From the NCBI GenBank assembly GCA_016946835.1, contig JACVTC010000002.1, positions 869,501 to 933,500 of the forward strand: DNA of 64,000 bases, read 5' to 3'. This DNA is from Neocallimastix lanati (nom. inval.). Lineage: Eukaryota; Neocallimastigomycota; Neocallimastigomycetes; Neocallimastigales; Neocallimastigaceae. Under the pieces are notes generated by a model, which did not search any database, was not told the DNA's origin, and saw only the letters and a program-made list of their open reading frames with translations. The position numbers and the translations under genes are program-made. Positions 55,029 to 64,000 of the stretch are shown in pieces. Within the stretch, counting starts at the first letter, position 1, and each line of letters begins with the position of its first letter.

Positions 55029-58000
55029 ATGGATGCTTCTAGCTCAGTTAATAATACTCCCTTCCATCGTGGTTTCTACTGCTTCGGTAATCATATGAAC
55101 AATTATAGCCTTATCTTTATCCATAACCTTAATTCTTGGTCCCCTAGTAATCTAATGGCTCAAGTTATTAGTAAGATCCCTAACTACAATGAAATTATTC
55201 CATATGTTAAAAAACTTTTTTCTCCAAGGTACGGCTCATACTTCATTATTAGGGTTAATAAACACAAAAATGATCTCAAATTTTTCGATGTTTTAGATTT
55301 CTTAAGAGATAAAATTCCTGAAACAGCTAAAATTACCTGGACCTTGTGTAATAAACTTAAACAAATGAACAAGTCAAGAAAATCTAATAATATTGATGTT
55401 GAACTTAATCCTATGGCGAAAGATTTTTTCTCTAGCCATCTAAATTCAAATTCTTCTTTCTTTAATCTCTGTGTTAGTTGGAATATTAACGGTTGGAATA
55501 CTGAAAAACGTGATAGTATTTTATATCTCAACTCTATTTTCAAACCTATATGTATCTGTTTACAAGAAACTGGAAAAAGTAAATATCTTCCAAAAGATGT
55601 TTCATCACCATTAATTCCATATTACAACTCAGTTTTCCTTAGAGCTAATCCTAAAATCCCTGGTATGAGAGGACTCTTTATTGGTGTTCATTCTTCGTGC
55701 TCTTTTTTCCAAGAACCGTTTTTATACAAATATATCATTTCAGTAAATATTACTTCTTTCTGGAATCAAAAATGTACTATTGGTAATATCTACTTCCCTC
55801 AAAGCAAATGGAAGGAAGAAAGACTAGCTGCTTTTGATGAACTTTCTCAATGGTTACGTTTTCACAATAGAAAAAACGTTCCTGCTGTCCTAGTTGGTGA
55901 TTTTAACATGTCATTAAAGAAGATCAAAACATACATTTCAAATAATTTTCCTAATTGGTATATTGCTCCCTTATATGGTAATAAATTTACTTATGCCAAA
56001 GGTTCTAGATCATCTTGTATTGATCATGTCATATATAATGAGGCTTTGGCAGCTCATTTTAATAAAACCTCGATTTGCACTTCATTTTATGATATTTCTG
56101 ATCATAAACCTTTTATACTTTCTTGCAACAAAGTTCTCTCCGATGGCTTTATAAGGCCTGCTAAAGTTTCTAAATGGTCTACACATATTTGTAAAACAAA
56201 AAATTCAGATATTTTATCACATAATTATTTTTCAATCTTAGCAAATGACCTCGATTCTCATTACAATTCGCTCACGGCTGATGAAATGGTAGAAAATTTT
56301 ATTAATACAGCAAATAATATCGGGAAGGATATTAAGGCTTTCATTCCAACAAATTTAAAGGGCTCTGCTTTTCATTGTCCTTATTACATTAAAAGACTGT
56401 CTCATGAAAAACATATTGCATTTCGAAATATTAAGCCTTACTTTAACTGTGAAAATGTTGATAATTACCTTGAACAATTTAATAAATATGAAAAACTTTG
56501 CAAATTAATCAAGAAAACAAAGAGCAAATTTCGCTCTGCTAGATTTAGAGCTAATATAGTAAAAATTGGTAATTATTTTTTGAATAAAGATTTCAAAAAT
56601 GGTTGGAGATGTTTAAAAAAAATGGCTAAACCATCGTATTCATCTACCTCCCCTACTTGCATAAAATCTAAATTTGGTCAAGATATTATCTCTCCTACTA
56701 AACAATTAGATAGATGGGCTGAATATTATAAAGATCTAGCTTCTGATCCCTCAGGTCACAGCCTTAATCGTAACTTCTGGATCCATGCTTTAAGGAATAT
56801 TAGTCTTAGATCCTCTACCTGGAATATCAACGATCCCATTACGATTGACGATATTAAAAAAACAATTTCATCTATGAAAAACAACAAAGCACCCGGCCCC
56901 GATGGTATCCCGATTGAATTCTAAAAAGCTCTGTTTTGCAATGAAGAATTACATGAAACACATCCTGCTGCTGGAAAGTGTCTTAAATTGATTTTTAATA
57001 AAATATGGAATGGGTCTTTTCCTAAAAAATGGAACTCAGCTTCTATTGTATCAATCCCTAAGAAAGGCGACCTATCAGATTGTAGTAATTATCGAGGTAT
57101 TTCTCTCATTAATGTTGGACTGAAAATCATTTCTAAAATTGTAACAGATAGAATATCTTCTTACACACTCTCACACAATTTCATTAGACCTGAACAATTT
57201 GGCTTTCGCAACCGTGAAGAATGCATTAGTTTATTCATTTCCGTTAGAGAAATATGCCAAAGAAGAAAATTTCAAGGAAAATTCACATATTTAGCCTTTT
57301 TAGATCTCAAAAAAGCTTATGATTCAGTTCCTATTTTTAACATTCTTACTAAATTATATCATTATGGAGTACGTGGTAAATGTTTTGATTTTCTTTGTAA
57401 TTTATATACTTCATCTAAAGCTCGTGCTTGATTTGCTTCAATGTTATCAAATGAATTTCCTATTAAAAGAGGTGTTCGTCAAGGTTGTCCATTATCTCCG
57501 ATCTTATTCAATTTATTCATCAATGATATATTAAATGACTGTGAAAAGTATGGTGTTAATATTGGAAGAAAAAAGTGTTGTGGTGGACTCTTTGCTGATG
57601 ATGTTGTTCTCATTGCTCCAAGTGCAAAAAATTTAGAAAAATTACTAAAAAAGGTACATAAATGGGCTAATTTAAATGAAATGACTTTTAGTATTGAAAA
57701 ATGTGCAACTATGGTTATAAAACCAATGAACTTCCAATCTCCTCCAAACTATAGTGACCCAACCTTCTATTTAGGAATGAATGCTATTCCTAAAGTTTCT
57801 AGTTATATTTATCTTGGTATTCCTTTTTCTGATGATCTCTTACTAGAACACATTATATCTCACATGCATTTTAAAGTTAGGAAATCCCTTCTTTCATTTA
57901 CACATTTCTTCTCAAATAAACTTATCCTTATTGCATACAAGAAAAAAGTTCTTCAATCCTTTGTTATTAGTAAAGTAATTTATTATTCTCCTTTACTTGG

Positions 58001-59192
58001 TTCAAACAAATCCAGAACGGCCAGAATTCAAACATTAATTAATACTGGTCTATTTTGGTGTATCGGCTCCTTCTCTAAAAATGGTAAAACAAGTTCAGAA
58101 GACAATGACTATATTAGACATAATTCTACTATGAGTACTTATGCTTTATCTCGAGATCTAAGCATTCCTCCTATTGCTGGTGTCTGCGCAGCCTTACAGA
58201 TTAAATCATTTGCAAAATGGAGTAAATCAAACTGTATTATAAAGGATCTTATTAAATCTATTCCCAAAATGCATCATTATTCCTGGACTAAAGAATCTAG
58301 AACACTGTATAAAAAAATCAAAAAATATAAATGTGAAAAATATGACGATATTTTAGAACGTTACTGGAAATCAGTTGCCAAATTTCAAGGTATTAAAGGT
58401 CAAAATTACGATCGTAATAAGTTTTCAAACAATAAAGCTATAATTATGCTTAGCTTAAAATATCCCCAATTCAACTTAGGGTTTTCGTGGATTATTCGTT
58501 TACGCTGTGGTTATAAATACAATACTACTATTGCTATTAGAATGGGTAGAGTTTCAGAAGATTGTCCCAAGTATTGCCCCTGTTGTGGCGAAGATAAACA
58601 ATCTTTTGAACATTGGATTTTTAAATGCGATGCTCTTGCATCTTTTAGATGGAATTCTTTAAATTTCATCGATGATCTCTATGTTTTATTCCTTAGGAAG
58701 ATTAGAGCGTTTAATCCTCTTTCTTCCTATGACTCTATTTCTAATTTTGAAGATTATATCAATCATTATATATACTTGTTCCTTCTTGATGGGACTTTAG
58801 TTTTAAATGAGCTACATTTCGATAGTGGGGAACAGAGACAATTAAATGAACTACTTTTCAAAGGTTCATCTGAGTCACCTGTTCCAAAAATTGTGGGCTT
58901 GGCGGAATTCTTAACAAGTGCAATACCTATCATAAGTAGTTCGTTTGAGCTATTATTTGATAGGTATTGCAAAATACCAAACTTATCCAAGAGTGTCGAC
59001 GTCGTACTGATAAGGCATAATGATAATACAGGATCGTCATCTATTGCTACGAAGGATGAATCTCTCCCTAGTAGTTCAATAAATGATGAATCCGGGGAGA
59101 GTTTAGTGGACACCACACTATCTATTTTAAAGATGTTACTTCTAGGTTTTATTTCTTTTTTATTTGATAGGAAGGGAAAAATTCCCGCATAG
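55029..59192 (+). pseudogene. LINE B ORF with two in-frame stop codons
   Basis: Same architecture as LINE A but clearly diverged: N-terminal LIFIHNLNSWSP segment, no long poly-serine tract, endonuclease (CVSWNINGWNTEKRD, CLQETGKS, VGDFNMS, SCIDHVIYNE, SDHKPFIL), reverse transcriptase (KAPGPDGIPIEF, IPKKGDLSDCSNYRGISLIN, YLAFLDLKKAYDSVP, GVRQGCPLSPILFNLFIND, GGLFADDVVL) and C-terminal zinc motif (CPCCGEDKQSFEHWIFKC). The whole 1387-codon region is one reading frame, interrupted only by TAA at 56922-56924 (right after GIPIEF, where LINE A has Y) and TGA at 57429-57431 (after SSKARA). So it is recently inactivated. The product would be truncated within the RT unless the stops are read through. 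Confidence 0.92.
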
Positions 59193-59361
59193 TACAACTT
59201 GCCGAAATACATAGTATTTTCGAGCTTTTTTATTTTTTTTATTTTTTAATTTTTTATTTTTAATTTCAAATGTACTTTTCACCTACATGTATTTTTTAAA
59301 ATAAAATTTAATAAAGTTTTGGAAGTGTATTCTCTTCCCTGTCTAAAAAAAGAAAAAAAAA
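59193..59361 (+). other. 3' UTR and short tail of LINE B
   Basis: Contains AATAAAG at about 59310 and ends in an A-rich tail (AAAAAAAGAAAAAAAAA, 59345-59361). Confidence 0.75.
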
Positions 59362-59591
59362 TCTATTATCATATAGTATTACTTTGATAACACTAATTCT
59401 GAAATTATTGCTCGTAATAACGGACGTGGTGTTATCATCGAAGAATGGGAAAAGTTAGAGGCTATTGCTTCTAACGCACTTTTATAATTTTATAATATAT
59501 AATATTTTATTTTATGTATTTTATTTGTTGTTTTTTCATTTAATTCATGTAATTTTATTATTATTATAAATTAAATAAAGTTTTCTCTAAG

Positions 59592-59627
<36 letters not shown>
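59362..59627 (+). pseudogene. Processed retrocopy of a cellular mRNA 3' end
   Basis: An open segment (59389-59487) reads FDNTNSEIIARNNGRGVIIE and then EEWEKLEAIASNALL before a TAA, using C-ended codons (GGA CGT GGT GTT ATC ATC) typical of well-expressed genes here and unlike the LINEs. A short 3' UTR with AATAAAG at about 59574 and a 33-base poly-A tail (59595-59627) follow. It has no upstream gene body, so it appears to be a 5'-truncated cDNA inserted by LINE machinery. The parent gene is not recognised. Confidence 0.65.
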
Positions 59628-59629
<2 letters not shown>

Positions 59630-62600
59630 TAGTATTACTATTCTCATGTAAGAATCTATTGTATTTAATTGTATTTCAACTATATATTTCATGTGTCCCG
59701 TTGTAAGAGATTGATTCACTCTAAATCTTGTAGTAATTTATTTAACTCTTTATTAATTTTGTGCCATTATATTTCATCAATTCAGTCTTAGTTATTAAAT
59801 ACTTTATGATATTCAGTTTAAATAATATATTGAAAGAAGTGCTAAATCAAATTATATTTCAACCATTCAACAAACTATTAATTATCGAATTTATTTACTC
59901 CAAAAAGATATAAAATTATTACAATTCTCATTATACTCAAGACTTTATAATAAAAACTGACTTTTTTTTTTTTTTTTATTTTTTTTAGTTTATTAATTTT
60001 TAGTTTTTTTTATTACTACTATGGAAATCCGATATATAAGAAATAAGAATTTCATTCTAAGAGGTTCAAGGTGTCACGGTATTCCAATGGAGAATACGAA
60101 ACTACTTTTTATCCGCGGACTTCGATCTTGGCCAGAAATCAAAATGAGAAGACATTTAAAGAAAACTCTGAATGAATTAAATGATAAGGTTTTATCAGTT
60201 AAACGTATTGCTAATTTTAATGATGTATTCTTTAAAATTAAAATAGTAGGTAATGAAGAAGAAATAACATCTATCACTGATTGTATTGTTAATAGTTTCA
60301 AACGTGCTCCAATTAATGTTATTAATTGTAGCAAAAGGAATCATAAATATAGTTTTTTTTTTCTCTCAAAAGGAAACATTTTGCCTTATCAGAAAAAGTG
60401 AATTCATCATATAATATCAACTTATTCACTACTTTTTTTCATATGTCACAGAAAATATTTAATTTGCAAAAACTCAAAATGAAATTATATAAAACCATTA
60501 AAAGAAGAGGTTCTTATCATAATTTAGATGGAACATCTATTGACAACACAGGGTTGATTTGTATCCGTGGTATACACTCATGGACTAATGCTAAAATGAA
60601 GAAATCTATTCATTCTAAATGCAAAAAACTCAATGATAATATTTTGTCAGTAAAGAGAATTACTAAATTCAATAATAGTTTCTTCAGGATAAAAGTATAC
60701 AAAAAATTTAAAAAAGTATTTAAAAAAGCACTATCAGGAGTTAAAAATTTTATATTGTAGATGTTCCAAATGGAATCATAAGGTTTCTTTTCGGTATTTA
60801 AAATAAAATTTAATATCAAATAACACATCCAATGATATTAACACAGTAAACCTCAGTTCAACAAATTTAGTAAATGTTAATAATGGCAATCATGAACTAA
60901 TTGCTCCCAATATTCCTAATCTTAATTCTCAAAATCCATTTTCACATTCTAATACAGGAAAGTTTTCTTTTTATCTTAGTTGGAATACCAACGGATGGAA
61001 TTTTGTGAAAAGAGATAGTATTGAGTACTTCAGCACAATCTTTTAAACCATTATTTATATGTTTTCAGGAAAACAGGTAATGGTACTAATGAGGCTAAGA
61101 AATCCATGTAAAGTAACACTTCCCAACTATAAATATTTCCTGAAAAGAATGGATCCTACTACTCCAGATTGCAGAGGTTTATATTTTGGTTATCATGTCT
61201 CATGTCAAGCAGTACTTGAAGATAATTCCTATACTTATCTTGTTTCTTTAACAACATATAGTCTCTGGAATCATTCTAAGTGTTCTGTTGGTAATGTCTA
61301 TATTCTCACTAAGAAATACTCATTACAAGTCCGATATGCATTTTCAGAAGTTTTCACATGGCTTCAGAATCACACTAATCATCCATCTATTCTTCTTGGA
61401 GACTTTAACATGAGTACCTCTGATTTACAAGATAAATTATCCAATAGTAACCTTGATAACTGGTTTATTCTTCCGATTAATGGTTCACCTATTTCATAGA
61501 CAAGAGGTAGTTATTCATCAGATATTGATCATGCGTTAGTCAATTCAAGTATGCTGGTTAAAATATCAAGTGCTTATTTTGTTGATTATCCTTCTGTATC
61601 TGATCATAAACCTCTCATGGTTTATTGTAAGAAAATTACCACAGATGAATCATTTTTGCTACCAAAAAAATTTGTAAGATGGGATAGGTATAAATGTCTT
61701 GAACAAGAGAAAGAAATATGTCAACACAATAAATTTGAGATTCTTAGTGAAGAAATAGGAAATGAAGAACTTTCAATAGATTGTGTTATTGAAAAGTTCA
61801 TTAACACTACTAATTCCATAGCTATGGATTTATCGATTACATCTTCAACAGAAATCAGGAAAGCGATGTTTAGAATGTCACGAAAAATATATTGTCTTCA
61901 AAAGGTAAAGCATATTAAATACAAAACAAATTAAGCGTTATGTTTCTGCAAATGATTCCAATGAATTTGCTAAAAAAAGTTGACTGGTATAACAGACTTT
62001 GTGAATCAATTCATAAAAAATGTAACGAATTTAGGAAAAAAGAATATTTATATTGGATTAAAATTGGATGTTCGTTAGCTCTTAAAAAGGATAGTAGGAA
62101 AGTATGGAAATGGGTTAAAAAGAATGTAAAAATAATTAATCAATCTTTCTCGGTCTCTCATCCTATTAAAAATTATAATAATGAACTTGTTTCTTCTACA
62201 GATGAAAAATTAAAAGTTTGGCATTCTCATTATAAATTCTTAGGGTCAGATTCTTCAGGTCATAGTCTTTCTAAAGATTACTGGAAAGATTCTGATGCAC
62301 TAAGGAATTTGGGAAGACCAAGGCAACAAGAATGGGATATTAACCAAGGTATTAGCGATGAAGAAATTTTCAAAGCAATCTCCTCCACTCCTAACTTTAA
62401 AACTTGTGGTCCTGATGGTATTCCAATGGAATTCTTCAAAGCTTTGATTCCTAGTAAAGATGATTCAGAAGGATAATAATAGTAATATTTCATCTGGCTT
62501 TAAATGTCTCAAAGCCTTAATCAATCGTATTTGGAATGGTGATTTCCCAAAATCATGGAATAACGCAATAACGCATCAATAGTATCTATTCATAAAAAGG

Positions 62601-63090
62601 GCGATCCATCAGATTGTAATAATTATGGTGGCAATCTCTCTTATCAATAATGGATTAAAAATTATAGCAAAAATTATAACTAACAGAATCTCTAAATATG
62701 GAATTAATGAAGGTTTTATAAGACCTGAACAATATGGTTTTCGTAATCGAGAGGAATGTATAAGTCTTTACACGACATTAAAAATGATATGTCAGAGAAG
62801 GAAATTTGAAAATAAGGATACTTACCTTGCTTTTTTGGACCTTAAAAAAGCGTATGACTTCAGTGCCCATATATAATGTATTAATGAAAATTCATCACTT
62901 AGGTATTAGACGTAAGCGCTATAATTTTATTGAAAATTTATACTTATCTTCCAAGGCTTGTGTAAGAGTTGATGGACATTTATCGGAATCATTTAATATT
63001 AGGAAAGGAGTTCGTCAAGGTTGTCCCCTATCACCAATTTTGTTTAACTTGTTCATTAATGATATTTTTAATAATTGTAATGATATTTAA
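59628..63090 (+). pseudogene. LINE C: chimeric and decayed LINE
   Basis: Begins exactly at the LINE 5' terminus TGTAGTATTAC, following the poly-A of the retrocopy. The 5' UTR and N-terminus (ATG 60021, MEIRYIRNKNFILRG) are nearly the same as LINE A. The frame breaks at about 60360, then a deletion joins NINLFTT (A 50200 region) to FHMSQKIFNLQKLK (A 51510 region). At about 60530 the sequence switches to a second N-terminal domain (NTGLICIRGIHSWTNAKMKK) of another family. It then runs through a degraded endonuclease (LLGDFNMSTSD, SDIDHALVN, SDHKPLMV) and RT (TCGPDGIPMEF, RPEQYGFRNREECI, YLAFLDLKKAYD, GVRQGCPLSPILFNLFIND). It ends at about 63090, before the FADD box. There is no 3' end and no tail. 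Confidence 0.88.
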
Positions 63091-63789
63091 TATTTTATTT
63101 AAAAAAATAAAATGTTAAATATCATTATACCCAATAATTTTATTTTTTAAAGTTTTTAAAATTATAGAATTGATTTATATAAAAATTGTAGTTTTAAAAA
63201 AATTATTATAAAAAAAAATAAATTAAAAAAATTTTTTTTTTTTTATATTAATAATATTAATAATTAAATATTTTAATTTCTTGTTATTAGTTAATTATCT
63301 ATATTTTAATTTAGAACTTTTTTTATATATATTTTTTCATTACGTAACTGAATATATTATTTAAGTAGAAAAAATATATAAATATATATATTATAAAATA
63401 GAACGATTCCACTTAAAAAATTTAAATATTTTGTCCTATTGAAAACCTAAATAAAACTTTAATTATTAATATTTTTATTTAAATAATTTATTAATAAACA
63501 TGGGAATAAAACAAATTCACAATATTATAATTTATAATTAAAAATAATTTATATATAAATTATATATAAAATAATGAGTATTAGCGAATATTCATTCAAT
63601 TTATAAGTGAAATATAAAAAATGCTAAAAAAAAAAAAAAAAAAAAAAATGACATGGCATGACATGATAAAAATAGATTTAAGCATAAGCTCATTTTATTT
63701 ATTTTATGTTAAATATAAATACATTTATTAATAATTTTTTTTTATTAATATATATATTAAATAATTTATATTTTATTTTCTTCGAGAGT
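63091..63789. other. AT-rich interval without a recognised gene
   Basis: Poly-A at about 63625-63648 followed by ATGACATGGCATGACATG. Nothing else recognisable. Confidence 0.5.
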
Positions 63790-63930
63790 CTTATGAATTT
63801 ATTATATATTTTCAATAATATTTTATGAATTTATTATATATTTTCGATTATATTTTATGAATTTATTATATAATTCCAATTATATCTTATGAATTTATTA
63901 TATATTTTCAATTATATTTTATTAATATGT
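63790..63930. repeat. Minisatellite of about 33 bp, four copies
   Basis: Unit CTTATGAATTTATTATATATTTTCAATTATATTT, with variants, at about 63790, 63823, 63856 and 63888. Confidence 0.85.
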
Positions 63931-64000
63931 TCTATATTATTTTCATATACATTCTACTTTATATTATTTTAATATTATTAAGGAATTTATTATGTTTTAA

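Overview
The window looks like genomic DNA of an anaerobic gut fungus (Neocallimastigomycota). Base composition is extremely AT-rich outside genes, with long A/T homopolymers and (ATT)n/(AATA)n microsatellites. The one clear host enzyme-complex gene, at 46.8-48.5 kb, encodes a secreted protein with three fungal dockerins and two CBM29-like cellulose/mannan-binding modules. It closely resembles the NCP1-type non-catalytic protein of Piromyces equi. The rest is mostly mobile elements and decayed genes.

Left part (0.45-13.2 kb): a decayed cluster that I read as an endogenous giant-virus-like (Nucleocytoviricota-type) segment. It holds a second-largest RNA polymerase subunit (RPB2-like, minus strand), a uracil-DNA glycosylase (plus) and an mRNA capping enzyme with triphosphatase, guanylyltransferase and N7-methyltransferase parts (plus). 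A complete Ty3-type chromovirus (1803-8758, 5-bp duplication ATAAT) sits inside the RPB2 gene. A solo LTR with duplication GGGAA sits inside the glycosylase, and a third LTR sits inside the capping gene at a large deletion.

13.3-34 kb: more retroelements. These are a degraded gag, two solo LTRs with perfect 5-bp duplications, a second complete Ty3-type element (20020-26434, duplication AATAT) with a probable -1 frameshift site, and fragments of integrase genes. A broken small secreted-protein gene and an unrecognised broken gene lie between them.

35-46 kb: an intact ankyrin-repeat protein gene with a C-terminal membrane anchor, followed by decayed paralogous copies and large arrays of AT microsatellites, some in inverted orientation.

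46.8-64 kb: the dockerin/CBM29 gene, then a train of LINE-type (non-LTR) retrotransposons. LINE A is full length and open (49403-54537). LINE B (55029-59192) is one frame interrupted by two stop codons. A short poly(A)-tailed retrocopy of an unknown cellular mRNA follows. LINE C is a chimera of two element families. LINEs A and C share the same 5' terminus.

All function calls come from reading motifs by eye; no database search was run.
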